A DNA stretch of 64,000 bases from Panulirus ornatus (GCF_036320965.1 NC_092276.1:3615001-3679000), one strand, 5' to 3'. Shown: positions 45,030 to 56,564, numbered from the stretch's first letter. Numbers and translations: made by a program. Notes: generated from the sequence alone by a model not told the origin.

Positions 45030-45362
45030 CACCTCTGCCGTCCCATAACGAGCTCCCCCATGCCACCTGTCCTATTACCTGTGACAGCGATAGTAAGCAG
45101 CTCCTGACGACACAAAAATGCTCCCTAGGGGGCGTGAGGTGAGGAGGGTGCGAGATGCAGGGATGCAGGGGAGCTGAAACAGAGAGACAGAGGGAAGTAG
45201 AGAAAGAGAGAGGGAGTAGATAGTAGACGAGAGAGCTCAGGGGGGGAGTAGATAATGGCTTTAAGATAGCCTCGGTATATGTGGACGAAGACAGAAGAGG
45301 GAGGGGGAAAAAAAAAAGAGAGATGAAAATAAAAGATTTATTTTTTTGCCCTCAGGTAGATC

Positions 45363-45364
<2 letters not shown>
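45030..45364. other. Purine-rich unique sequence
   Basis: GAGAGAGG-type words lie at about 45180-45230. No gene is recognised. Confidence 0.5.

Positions 45365-45429
<65 letters not shown>
45365..45429. repeat. (GA)n microsatellite
   Basis: Perfect GA array of 65 bp. Confidence 0.98.
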
Positions 45430-45434
<5 letters not shown>

Positions 45435-45599
45435 CAGTGTTTGTGCTAATCACGAGGGAGTTAGATCAACAGGGGGAGGAGGGCCGGACGGGGGGGCGGC
45501 GTGAAGCACCACCACCTTACCTCGTCTGCTGCTATCCACCTCCAGCACTTGCCACTAATTTCCCCGGGGAGACGTCCGCAAAATCCTCCGACCATGAAC

Positions 45600-45720
45600 T
45601 GAGACTTTCTCGTCAGGAAATACTCACATTTGTAGCATCGAATATACATGTACCGTGGCGAGGGTTCGAACCCGTGCGCCTGCACTACTCATAACTTCTT
45701 TTTTCTTCGCCTGCTTTAGC
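45600..45720 (-). mobile_element. Possible tRNA-derived SINE fragment
   Basis: An exact B-box GGTTCGAACCC lies in GGGTTCGAACCCTCGCCACG at about 45655-45674 (the motif is self-complementary, and minus orientation is preferred). Minus-strand DNA around it is GTGCAGGCGCAC upstream and a GATGCTACAAATGTGAG body downstream. No complete tRNA cloverleaf was found. Boundaries are uncertain. Confidence 0.35.
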
Positions 45721-46288
45721 TTGCAATGTCTCGGTGAAACTTAAAAATGATTATTTGCAGAGTTATTTTTTTTTCGTTTGTGACTCTTTTGGGTACATTG
45801 GCGTTCTGGAGAAAGGATTGGACATCAGACTTCGATCAAATTTATATTGTTTCTTTCGTATAACATCCTTTAAATCACAAGAGTCTGTTGTGTATAGGAA
45901 GTGAAGAATTAAAAGAAATACGACAGATTGGCAGATGCTGAAAAAAAAACAAGAGGACAAATTCAAGATAGAAAGGGGCAGAGAACTGGGATCTTTATCC
46001 GAGGCGAAAGTATAAAAGCGTTTGCACTTCGTAAGTGATTTGCTGGAAGATGATGTATGTTTGGACACACGAGGAACAAAGAACAAGAGAACTGAAGCGG
46101 TTCTGTTTCGACGACGTAAACGTTGCGTTACGTAGGCTCCTGCTGTGGCTGTGGCCCTCGTGTTGTCGCCGGCATAACTCGCCGTTAATGGAGACTCCTG
46201 CTGTGTCCGCCGCTTCTGCTGAGGCAGTCGGTGCTCATCTTCCTCTTCCTCTTGGTGGCACTAGTGGTGGTGTTTCTGCTGATGTCGT
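45721..46288. other. Unique AT-rich then GCT-rich sequence
   Basis: No gene is recognised. From about 46140 CTGCTG/CCTCTT triplets become common. Confidence 0.5.
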
Positions 46289-46351
46289 TGACACTCCTCC
46301 TCCTCCTCCTCCTCCTCCTCCTCCTCCTCCTCTCCTTCTTCTTCTTCTTCC
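46289..46351. repeat. (CTC)n followed by (TTC)n
   Basis: CTC triplets to about 46331 and TTC triplets to 46351, inside CTG/CTT-rich DNA that gives a Pro/Leu-rich spurious frame. Confidence 0.95.
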
Positions 46352-46683
46352 TGCTCCTGCTGGTGCTGTCCCCGCTTCCTTCATCTCTGTGTCCGTGATG
46401 ATCTTTCTGTCTCACCTGCGTTTGATTTTCTATTGTCTTTGCCCTCCGCCTGATGTTTGCATGCGTCCTCCACAGCTCATGCTGCTGCTGCTGCAGCTGC
46501 TGTGTTTGGTGATGCTGCTGTACATGGGGTGTTGACGATGGTGTTCACGTCGCCGCTGCAATTGTTCAAGTTTTAACTGCTGTTGTAGGTGCCCTTTTGT
46601 CCCAGCTACTGCTGTTGTAAATCTCTGTTGTCGCTTGTGTGCCACCCTGTTATCACTGCTGGTTCCCGTGCTATCTGTCGTAC
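46352..46683. other. Imperfect CTG/TGT triplet-rich DNA
   Basis: GCTGCTGCTGCTGCAGCTGCTG lies near 46480-46502. No gene is seen. Confidence 0.5.
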
Positions 46684-46875
46684 GCGGGAAGACAGATGAG
46701 AGAAGACCTTGATGGTCTGTGACGAGGTTACGTGTTGCAGGACAGTACTTGGGAAGGACATATAACAGAAAATCCGCTGGTTCTCAACGAGGTCATCTGC
46801 CGGTGGCAGTACCAGGGAAGGACAGGTAGATAACGTGAGACCCTTGATGGTGGTCTACGACGAGGTTATCCGCGA
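46684..46875. repeat. Dispersed degenerate ~80-bp repeat, family shared with 13940-14160
   Basis: Two to three units carry GAAGACC, TTGATGG, GACGAGGTTA, GGGAAGGACA and ATAACAGAAA or GATAACGTGAG in the same order as at 13.9 kb. Confidence 0.65.
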
Positions 46876-47615
<740 letters not shown>

Positions 47616-47749
47616 TGACGAAGACTCGCAGGTAAACGAGGAGGATCGGTCAGACACAAGACCCCCACGCGAGAGGGGAAGGCAAGAAACAAACAAAGCT
47701 GCATATAGAGGAGGTCCAGTCAGCGGTATTTACAGGCAGCCCAGCCAGC

Positions 47750-48365
47750 CTACAATTACCCCGTCCAGCCCTCTGGCTAAACTCTCTACCTGCCCCTACC
47801 CCAAGTGCCCCTCTGGAGGGCTAAAGACTCCTCCCCCAGTGGTAAAACTTTGCTCTACGGGCTCTGGGTGCTCCCCCTCCAGTGGTAAACTTGGCGTGTG
47901 TGTGTGTGTGTGTGTGTGTACCCGTCTCTGTTCTTAGTTCACTCTCCGGGGAGATTGGGACTTCCCTATTCGTAAACTCGGCTCTCCGGGGGAAGTGACT
48001 TGTCTAGAAGTAAACGTGATTCTCTTGGGGTCTAGGTATGGGTATTTCATCCCTAGTGGTGCCTTCCCAGTGGTAAAGTTGTCCCCACCACCCACTCTTA
48101 CCCAAGGTAACTTCAAAGTAAGGTTTGTATTACTCTCTTGGTAAACTTGGCTTTCGTAATCTTGTTAATATCCACAGCGACTCTTCTAACGGTAAACTTG
48201 GCTTTGGTTTACCTTTTCTTTCCCACAGCGACTCTTCTAACGGTAAACTTGGCATTAGTTTACCAATTCTTGCCCACAGCGACTCTTCCCTTTGGTAAAC
48301 TTAGCTTTTATTCACGCCCTCGCCCTTTATGCCTCCCCAGTGGTATCGATATTTTTCCAGTGCTA
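47750..48365. repeat. Degenerate array with GGTAAACTTGGC core; 51-bp period at 48.14-48.31 kb
   Basis: CAGTGGTAAA-type words recur from 47.8 kb. The clearest part is 48138-48313, where CCACAGCGACTCTTCTAACG and GGTAAACTTGGC repeat at a 51-bp period (CCACAG at 48172, 48223 and 48274). A TG microsatellite interrupts the array at 47896-47919. Confidence 0.75.
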
Positions 48366-48989
48366 TGGTTAGCTTCTTTAGCTTTGCTACATCTCTGTTT
48401 TACCCCCAGGCCATTCCCCAGTCAGCTAAAAGGTCGTCTTCCGCGGTTTGGTTTACGTAGTTATCCCTTAGCCTCATCCAGTATTAGCCAGACACTTAAC
48501 GTATAAAAGTAATTGGTGTTACGTAAAAATAATTGGTGCTTAATTGTGCCTTTGGGATATGTTTCGCGTTGAATTATCTTCCATATCGGCATCCATCAGC
48601 ACTTTAGCGGATGGATCACGTCAGACAGGTTTCTGCTTTTAAGCAAGGCGTACGCGCAGTGCTCACCGCATCCAGAGTACTGGGCATGAGGCGGAGTCTT
48701 TGCCCCTGGCAAACCCGACTTTAATTGCCTTAACTTCTGCCGTCATTTCGACAGCCGGGATAACCATTCTCGACTGTGAATCACGCTATTACTGCACAGT
48801 AGGATGACTTAACTAAGAGCAGGGACTTATGCTGTGGAGGGATCGCTAGTGATGTTTGACCTGAGGGAAAAATAACGAGCCAGTCAGATCTGAGGAGAAT
48901 GTGGTGCGATGGGTTTGCCTTCGCCAGAACCACAGGGGGAGATAGAGCGTCGTCTAACCTCCACAAACCTTCTGTAGTGACTCTCCCCC
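48366..48989. other. Unique sequence, no gene seen
   Basis: Ordinary-complexity DNA with no recognisable feature. Confidence 0.5.
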
Positions 48990-49365
48990 ACAACCTCTTT
49001 AGAAACCGAACAGAAGTCTCTGCTTCGCTACAACCTCTTAGAAACCCAACAGACATCGGTGTCTATCCTCCACAACCTCTTAGAAACCCAACAGACATCG
49101 GTGTCTATCCTCCAAACCCTCTTAGAAACCCAACAGACATCGGTGTCTATCCTCCACAACCTCTTAGAAACCCAACAGACATCGGTGTCTATCCTCCACA
49201 CCCTCTTAGAAACCCAGCAGACATCGGTGTCTATCCTCCACACCCTCTTAGAAACCCAGCAGACATCGGTGTCTATCCTCCACACCCTCTTAGAAACCCA
49301 GCAGACATCGGTGTCTATCCCCCTTAACCCCACAGAAACCCAACAGACATCTGCACCTCTCTAGA
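48990..49365. repeat. 42-bp tandem array, about 9 copies
   Basis: AGAAACCCAACAGACATCGG followed by TGTCTATCCTCCACAACCTC recurs every 42 bp from 49040 to 49292, with divergent copies at about 49001 and 49333. The period is 14 codons, so frames on both strands stay open. GACATCGGTGTC in each unit is a near-palindrome. Confidence 0.97.
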
Positions 49366-49861
49366 GATAACCCCACGAAAGCCCAGCAGACATCTACTGC
49401 CTCCGTCCCACCCTCGCCACACCAACGCCAAATGATTAGCTTGAAGCAGACGGGGAGGCACTCACTCCTCCTCCCCAAAGTTTACCTCGCGAATATCCAG
49501 ATGGCGCTCACGTGTTGTGTGTCTCCCGGAAATAATTCAGAAGCCGGCGATGTGATCAACATAAATTACCCTGAGCACATTAGCGTGTTGTCCCCCGGTA
49601 CCGAAAATGTGTGAGAGCGAGCGCAGAGAGAGTTTTCCGGAGATCCGGAACTTCCCTCTAATTCTTCTCCTTCTTTACATGACTGCTTTTGGGAGTATGT
49701 TGCTGAGCGGGAGGGGGAGGGCGCGGGGTTTGAGCCTCCGTTATTATTTTTTTTTTCCCCTTCGTTGTTGATCGTCTCTCATAGCTGCTGGATCCGTAGC
49801 TTCGCCTCCTGGTTAGTTCTACAAGCAGTGCAGTTGTCTGACTGAGACGTTGCGCAGAGAA
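49366..49861. other. Unique sequence, no gene seen
   Basis: CCAGATGGCGCTC at 49497-49509 resembles a CTCF core. No gene is recognised. Confidence 0.45.
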
Positions 49862-49871
49862 GTGTGTGTGT

Positions 49872-49918
<47 letters not shown>
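49862..49918. repeat. (GT)n with CG interruptions
   Basis: GT array with two GCGTG interruptions near the start. Confidence 0.97.
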
Positions 49919-49920
<2 letters not shown>

Positions 49921-49997
49921 AAGACTGGATTGGAAAAACAGAGGAATGACATGATTGTTTCACAAGTACCCACCAGAGCTGGAAGGTGAGGGAATCT

Positions 49998-50115
<118 letters not shown>

Positions 50116-50321
50116 ATAACGTCACTCATGTAATCAGTCGACATTCTCCTGCCTTAAAAGTTCCCCCATTTCCCCCCGCGTCAGTGTACTACTTGCATCA
50201 GTTGCGGACACCACCATGATATATCTTACGAGACCTTCCTCTGCCTTGACTCAGCCACCTGAGAGATGGGACGCTGGACTCTTGCCTTCAAGCCAGGAGC
50301 ACAGATGCCTGCTACAGTCCA

Positions 50322-50325
<4 letters not shown>

Positions 50326-50355
<30 letters not shown>
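50326..50355. repeat. (GT)15 microsatellite
   Basis: Perfect GT array. Confidence 0.97.
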
Positions 50356-50357
<2 letters not shown>

Positions 50358-50734
50358 TTTATGCGCCCCTGTTTGCCGGACACAAGCTCGGAAAAGTACA
50401 AATTGCGTCGTTGGAATGGAAGGAAAACGAGAGTTTGATGATTGTAACAGACAAACTAGGAATCGTTAGTCATTAGGGAAACTTCTTCTAGTTCTGGATC
50501 TAATCACCCGACTTGGTGATTAACTACAGTCCATCTGATTACGCAGAGTGAAGCGTGTGAGAATTACTCGTTCGTCGTTTTAAGACAAAAGGATGAAAAA
50601 GTCTTGGTTATCTTGATGTGATCAGGTTTCACGGCTGAAGAATAATCGTATATGTGTATATACTTACAGGACGAACCAAAATCCTCGAAGGCTGGAAATA
50701 AAAGCGAGAGTGTGAAAATGGGAACCATAGATCA

Positions 50735-50739
<5 letters not shown>
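50356..50739. other. Unique sequence, no gene seen
   Basis: No recognisable feature. Confidence 0.5.

Positions 50740-50815
<76 letters not shown>
50740..50815. repeat. (TC)38 microsatellite
   Basis: Perfect TC array. Confidence 0.98.
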
Positions 50816-50819
<4 letters not shown>

Positions 50820-50984
50820 TTGTCCCGCTGGGGGGCGGCGGCGGGATGGGTCGTTTAGTGCGTCTAAGCCGTGGGAATTTGTCACTGCTTGCCTCAACAG
50901 GGCGTGCGGGGCGGTGCCAGGACTGGAGACGGCGACGCGAGAGGAGGATAAGCTTATCGAAAACATCGTTTGCCAGATGGTGGC

Positions 50985-51130
50985 TCTGGGAGGAGGAGGC
51001 GGAGGTGGCGCCGGTGGTGGTGGTGTAAAGGGAACCTTGTGCGGCCGCTGCCAGGTGGTGAGGGGAGAGCATCCTTCTTCTTCTTCAGGAGGGAAGCAGC
51101 GCTGGCCGGAGGAGGAGGAGGAGGAGAAGC
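50985..51130. repeat. Imperfect GGA/GGT/GGC triplet DNA
   Basis: GGAGGAGGCGGAGGTGGC-type DNA at about 50989-51026 and (GGA)n at 51108-51126. Confidence 0.8.
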
Positions 51131-51270
51131 TGCAAAGAGAGTAGAGGGGAGCTGGTACGAAGAGGAGATGGGGAGTTGGCCAGGAGCGAGGCGATATAGG
51201 AGGAGGTAACCACGTGCATATTACCTCCTGCACCGCCTTCTTCGTCCTGTCAGACGCGGCCTTGATCGCC

Positions 51271-51298
51271 CTCCTCCTCCTCCTCCTCCTCCTCCTCC
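51271..51298. repeat. (CTC)9 microsatellite
   Basis: Perfect CTC array. Confidence 0.96.
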
Positions 51299-51339
51299 AG
51301 ACAGTTATGATCGTCCCTGCCTCTCCTCTCGCGGACTCC

Positions 51340-51560
51340 TCCGTGTTTAATGCCCGCACAAAATATTACAGATAAGTGCCCGCAGATTATTATCGAAGGA
51401 GGAGTAAGGCCACAATTAAGCAGGCCAATATGTACCTTGTTAAGCCATAAATCGCTGGGGTGGGGGGGTGGGGGTTGGACGTTAATGCACAATCCTCGTC
51501 TCCCGCCATAAATCAAGAGCGCCCCCTCGTAAAAATGATTTAAATGCCCTAATGTGCATT
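51340..51560. promoter_or_regulatory. Candidate regulatory region with Hox/Cad-type and CTCF-like words
   Basis: GCCATAAATC occurs at 51444-51453 and 51505-51514 (TTTATGGC on the minus strand, as bound by posterior Hox or Caudal proteins). AGCGCCCCCT at 51518-51527 is the reverse complement of the CTCF core AGGGGGCGCT. AT-rich homeodomain words TTAATGC and ATTTAAATG are present. No open frame explains this texture. Function is inference. Confidence 0.25.
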
Positions 51561-51787
51561 ATTGTTTTTTTATTTGTTCGCCGCGGTGTCTCTCTCTCTC
51601 TCTCCCATGCTTATTCACTTAGGTTCTTGAGGTATACGAGTCTTGTACCTGTCGACGGCCCGGGGCCCAGGGCATTGATTGGTCCTGCCCGAACACGATG
51701 TTTACATCAACACTCGGATTACGAGCGCTCTTGGTCTTATCGGCGCCGCCAGCTGTGATTACCGTAGTTTCTCTTCTTCACTCCTAA

Positions 51788-51789
<2 letters not shown>

Positions 51790-51861
<72 letters not shown>
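51790..51861. repeat. (GA)36 microsatellite
   Basis: Perfect GA array. Confidence 0.98.
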
Positions 51862-51863
<2 letters not shown>

Positions 51864-51904
51864 TTGATGGGGGGGTAAGGTAAGTGTCATGTGTCCTCTT
51901 CGTT

Positions 51905-52110
51905 GGCAGGTGATGGGTGGCTGCCACCTTCCAGCCCGGTGGTAGACGATGGGTGAGTGACATCTGTCTGGCCTGTTGGCAGGCGGTGGCCCCACTGAGT
52001 GCCATCTATCCAACCCGCCGGCATTTAATAGCTGAGTGCCAGTCGTCCAGCTTTGGTTGTGGCGGGTGGTAGATGAGTGCCATCTATCCAGCGTAGTCGT
52101 GCTGGGTGGG
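51905..52110. repeat. Degenerate ~50-bp array with GAGTGCCATCTATCCA core
   Basis: GAGTGACATCTGTCTGGC, GAGTGCCATCTATCCAAC, GAGTGCCAGTCGTCCAGC and GAGTGCCATCTATCCAGC are four copies, with GGCGGGTGGTAGATG-like linkers. Confidence 0.75.
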
Positions 52111-52805
52111 TGTCGAGCATCACTTCGGCAGGAGTCGTGGAGGTCCTCCTCTTCCTCCTCCTCCTTCATGCGCGGGTATTTCTCCCCCCTTTTTTTTCCC
52201 TCCTTTCTTCTTTAAAACGTTTTGGTAATGATGAAGCGTCCGGGAGAGGAGGAGACGAGATCCCCCCCTCTGGTCCCTCACCACACGGTGCAACTTGAGA
52301 TCACCTCACTCATTAGCATATGATGGATACGGCTTGTACATCCTTATTGTTGTGGATTAATGGATGGGAATGGACCGAAGGCTATTATTTGCATACAATG
52401 CTTTCTTCTCGACACGAGAGTTAACTCATTTGTCCATTCTGTCCCGTTGCCAGAGCTCTGTGTTAAGCCACCGGCCACTCTGTCATCCGGGACAGCTCCT
52501 CACCATTGTTTATTTTCGCCCCCGGATTAGTTAAGAGTGCTCGTGGGTAGACGGGGCCGCTACCAGGCTGTTCACAGATACACATGTCAGGCCTGTACAA
52601 GGCGGCTCCAGAGGTCGAACCCCGGTACAGATATAGAGAGAAATCAGAAAGGGCCACCGTGCTTACCCACCCACATCAGTGTTCCATTGTTCTAACCAGA
52701 TTACATTGGATTCTTTTGGTTATGTTCAGCTGAAAGATTCTCTCATCTCTATTTTGAAAGATTAGATGATACGTCATTTACATTGCCCGTGAAGTTTTAA
52801 TTTGT

Positions 52806-52810
<5 letters not shown>
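52111..52810. other. Unique sequence, no gene seen
   Basis: Higher-complexity DNA. On the minus strand GGGGTTCGACCTC near 52608-52620 resembles a B-box with one mismatch, with an A-box-like GGGTAAGCACGGTGG upstream at about 52653-52668, so a tRNA-derived remnant is possible. Confidence 0.35.
52387..52400. promoter_or_regulatory. POU octamer fused to SOX-type core
   Basis: ATTTGCAT (52387-52394) followed directly by ACAATG. The minus strand reads CATTGTATGCAAAT, a SOX core next to an octamer. An ATTAGCATA octamer-like word lies about 75 bp upstream. Function is inference. Confidence 0.25.

Positions 52811-52857
<47 letters not shown>
52811..52857. repeat. (TG)n microsatellite
   Basis: Perfect TG array of 47 bp. 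Confidence 0.98.
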
Positions 52858-52859
<2 letters not shown>

Positions 52860-53907
52860 AGATAGTGTGTTGGGAGGGGGGAAATCCCTCGCTGTGTTTG
52901 GGACTTATCTAATGAGTTTCTGCAGCTCTGTGCCAAACTTTCCTAATCCTTATCTGTTGTTCTCTCTCTCACACCCCCTTTTTTTTCCCCCCCACCCCTC
53001 ACGTTTGTCCATTTCTTTCAGTTTACGAAGTTTATCATCAGAGTTTAACAGAGTATAATTCAGTTATTTTTATGTGTATTTTTCTTTTCACTTATTTTTC
53101 TAATTCTTTATCGACTGAAAGGCCTTGTAAGCTCCTCTGCCCTCCCGTCCTGTGTTCCTACCTAGACTTATATTTCATTATATCTCCCAGGTATCCAGGT
53201 GGCTCGCCCCTCCACACTCACATTACCTCCCCCAGTCCCCGAGGCGTTCCACACCCTTTTATCCGACCCACATTTAAAGCACACCACCTTATCATATTCT
53301 CTCCTCCCCCCCTATCCCTTTATCCACTTACGCTTTCCAATTTATCCACATTCACCTTTCCCTTATCTACCTACACCTTTCCCTTTTGCACATTCGGCTT
53401 TCCTTATCTACCTCCCTTTTATCCACCCTACATTTCTTAATTCATCTTACATTTTCCTCATCTCGAAACTCTGTATCATTATATGATCCACGTCTTGATC
53501 AGCCTCGACCTGACCTTCCCTTATCTATCCCATCTCTACATTTAACCCGCCCTTTTTTTTTTTTTTTTCCATTACCCCTTAGCCACGTCCATCATCCCGT
53601 GATCCATTTTCACTCCATTTCAGTTCGCTTCAACCCTTTTTCCACCCACTCATCCCTGCTTCTTTTCATCCGCCACCTTTTCCCCACTTAAACCCCCTTC
53701 CATTCCCCCTCAACTCCACTCCAACATCTCCCGGGCCATCAGTTCTTTGTCGTCTTCCTCCTCCGCTGTCCCCGCCGCGCCTTTCCCACCAAATGTTGCA
53801 TAGAAAAGCATCTTGCGAATTTCAGTTTGACTGGTCTCTCGTTACCGTATAAGCTTATCATGTAGCAGAGAACTTAAGGTAATTACATTTCTGATATTTC
53901 TCAAAGT
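52858..53907. other. Pyrimidine-rich sequence
   Basis: From about 53190 to 53760 the plus strand is heavily C/T-biased with TTATCTACCT and CACCTTTCCCTT words (a decayed array) and a T16 run at 53553-53568. Frames here are low-complexity Ser/Pro/Phe. Confidence 0.55.
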
Positions 53908-54228
53908 TTTCTGATGTCTGCGTTCTTTATCTCTTAGCTGAAGGAAGAATTATCTTTTTTTCTGATGTCTGCGTTCTTTATCTTTTAGCTGAAGGAAGAA
54001 TTACCTTTTTTTCTGATGTCTGCGTTCTTTATCTCTTAGCTGAAGGAAGAATTATCTTTTTTTTCCTGATGTCTGCGTTCTTTATCTCTTAGCTGAAGGA
54101 AGAATTATCCTTTTTTTTCTGATGTCTGCGTTCTTTATCTCTTAGCTGAAGGAAGAATTATCTTTTTTTTCTGATGTCTGCGTTCTTTATCTCTTAGCTG
54201 AAGGAAGAATTATCTTTTTTTTTTTTTT
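53908..54228. repeat. 51-53-bp tandem array, 6 copies
   Basis: Each unit contains CTGATGTCTGCGTTCTTTAT, CTCTTAG and CTGAAGGAAGAATTATC followed by a T run. Copies start near 53911, 53962, 54013, 54066, 54119 and 54171. Variation is mostly in T-run length. Confidence 0.97.
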
Positions 54229-54540
54229 AGCGTATATCACTATCTCTTAACGTGATTACTTCTGAGATTACGTTTTACGCAGCAACTCCTACGTAATTAC
54301 GCTTCTATGATAACCATTTTTTTTAGCATCTCTTACGTAATTACTTTTAAATTCTTTTTTTCTTAGTATTCTTTACGTAATCACTTCTTCATTTTAGCAT
54401 CTTTTACATCATTCTTTTAATAAATTTTTTTTTTTGCATATGTTAGTATCTCTTACGTAATCACTTTTTATCGTTATTGCTTATGTCACTATGTGTTACG
54501 CAATTACTTTGAACATAATCATTTTTATTCTTTGTCACTT
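54229..54540. repeat. Degenerate array with CTTACGTAATTAC core
   Basis: TCTTACGTAATTACTTTT variants (CCTACGTAATTACG, TTTACGTAATCACTTC, CTTACGTAATCACTTTT, GTTACGCAATTACTTT) recur about every 45-60 bp, separated by T runs. Confidence 0.65.
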
Positions 54541-54690
54541 TGGAGATGTGTTGACTGATGAGTTTTATATTGATATGATTTAATGTAGTTATAGTGAGGT
54601 GAATGTGACGATTAATTTAGTTAATTTGATGAGATTCATGTCAATTTGATGAGTGGGTGATGAGGGGTGCCCTCTGTAACCTTCACCCAA
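54541..54690. other. Unique AT-rich spacer
   Basis: No recognisable feature. Confidence 0.5.
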
Positions 54691-54805
54691 CCAGACCACC
54701 ACGCCCACTCACTCAGACCTCCACGCCCACACACCCAGACCACCACGCCCACACACTCAGACTTCTACGCCCACACATTCAGACTTACACACCCACATAC
54801 TTAGA
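54691..54805. repeat. ~22-24-bp array with CAGACC and CACGCCCACACA
   Basis: About five to six copies of CAGACCACCACGCCCACACA with substitutions, fading into C-rich DNA. Confidence 0.85.
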
Positions 54806-55216
54806 CACCCCCCCTCCCAGCACCCACACATTCAGACCCCCTCCCCCCCACATTTTTGCCCCACAGTGACACATTAACAAAACAGGAAGAAATTGGATTT
54901 TAGACGCGTGGAATTTGACTGGATTAGACTCACTCGAGCGAAGGATGTTGTCCAGGCCCGAACAAGCAAAACGAGACGCGGGTATTTCCAGAAAGTGAGT
55001 GTGTGTGTGGAATGGAGTCATTCGCATGAGAGTAAATAAAATACTTTGTCGGGAGCAAATTAATGGTAAAGAAGAGAGGGAGGAGCGTCGGAATTCAATT
55101 CCAGCAGTGGACCCACTGGAAGGAATATTCAAAGCGAGTTGACGCGACCAGGAAGAAAAGGGTGAGGGATGGAGGTGCAGAAATCACACCAGTCAAAAAC
55201 ATCTTTTTTCCCAAAG
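54806..55216. other. Unique sequence, no gene seen
   Basis: C-rich to about 54850, then ordinary. No gene is recognised. Confidence 0.5.
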
Positions 55217-55461
55217 TTCCCTACGGACGAGGATCGTTCGTGAGTAAGAACGGACGAGGATCGTTCGTGAGTAAGAACGGACAGAGGATCGTTCGTGAGT
55301 AAGAACGGACGAGGAGCGTTCGTGAGTAAGAACGGACGAGGATCGTTCGTGAGTAAGAACGGACGAGGATCGTTCGTGAGTAAGAACGGACAGAGGATCG
55401 TTCGTGAGTAAGAACGGACGAGGATCGTTCGTGAGTAAGAACGGACGAGGAGCGTTCGTGC
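55217..55461. repeat. 27-bp tandem array, 9 copies
   Basis: Units of GACGAGGATCGTTCGTGAG then TAAGAACG, with AGAGGATC and GAGGAGCG variants. CGTTC and GAACG flank GTGAGTAA, so each unit can form a small hairpin. Open frames arise because 27 is nine codons. Confidence 0.96.
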
Positions 55462-55510
55462 GTACTTTAGGATAGAATATCGTCAGTAGATCTTGCAGTA
55501 GGGAAGCCAT

Positions 55511-55591
55511 GTAGATCTGGTAGACTCTTGGTCACTGGTAGATCTGGTAGACTCTTGGTCACTGGTAGATCTGGTAGACTCTTGGTCACTC
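55511..55591. repeat. 27-bp tandem repeat, 3 copies, unrelated to the neighbour
   Basis: GTAGATCTGGTAGACTCTTG then GTCACTG starts at 55511, 55538 and 55565. It has the same period as the adjacent array but a different sequence. Confidence 0.97.
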
Positions 55592-56327
55592 GCAGTCACC
55601 CCTGTTGTGGCACGACCCCCTCCCCACCCCAGCGTGTTGTCCCGTACGTGAGCGGGTCTTCCATGGCTCTCCCGCCCGGGATTAATTTTCCTCCCACGGT
55701 TCATCATCCCATCCCATCCCCCATGTCTGGACCGTGTGCGGCTTCTCGTCCGCTACGCGTTTCGTCTTCTGATACGTGGTCACATTTTCTTATCCTTCCT
55801 GACCACCATCATCGACTCCTCCCTGTGTTCCACTTGCTGGTACGCTTTCTCTGCTGATTTTCCAAAAGACTCGTCTTCCTGTTTTTCATCCTTATTATCC
55901 TCCTCCTCCTCCTCCTCCTCCTCCTCCTCCTTCTTCTTCTTTCACTCCCTATCTTTATTATTTTCTTTTCGTTCTACAACATGGCACTGCTTCCCACTTT
56001 CACTCTTCCCCTTCCCACGACTGTGAGGCTGGGTTAGTTCCCGCCACCACTGATACACACCCCCACAACTGAAGACGAGTTAAAGGACGGGAGGAGGAGG
56101 AGGAGGAGGAGAAAAAAAAATTATGAAAGGTTTGGCACCCCAGGCCTCATCCTCAGAACAAACACTCATAATGAGGGGAGAATGAGAAATACCCCCGATT
56201 TGTCTAAGTGTGCCTGGATTGCTATGAGTTATTGCATCCATTTGGGAGTTCTAGAGCGGCAGTAATGAGACGGGGAGAGACGGAGTTTGGGGGATGGGGG
56301 GGATGGGGTGTTCAAGGGGAAGATGGG

Positions 56328-56332
<5 letters not shown>
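55592..56332. other. Unique sequence with CTC/TTC tract
   Basis: (CTC)n at 55899-55930 and (TTC)n to 55941, and (GGA)n at about 56092-56112. No gene is seen. Confidence 0.5.

Positions 56333-56401
<69 letters not shown>
56333..56401. repeat. (AG)34 microsatellite
   Basis: Perfect AG array. Confidence 0.98.
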
Positions 56402-56404
<3 letters not shown>

Positions 56405-56564
56405 TGAGTGATGGTGGTGTTGAAGCGAGAGGTGAGGATGGACAGCAGTGGGAAGACTCCTGGGGAGGAAGCTGTACTATACGGGGAGGATACCTGGGTT
56501 GGATTCTCCCCAGCGATGATCATTGGCTACATAAACAACCCCCCCCCCCCACACCCCACCTTTG

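Noticed and set aside
44684..45142. 152-codon plus-strand frame rich in Ser, Pro and Leu
   Set aside because: Explained by C/T-rich DNA that lacks stop codons.
48990..49365. CRISPR-like or repeat-protein gene from the 42-bp array
   Set aside because: No variable spacers. Open frames on both strands follow from a period of 14 codons.
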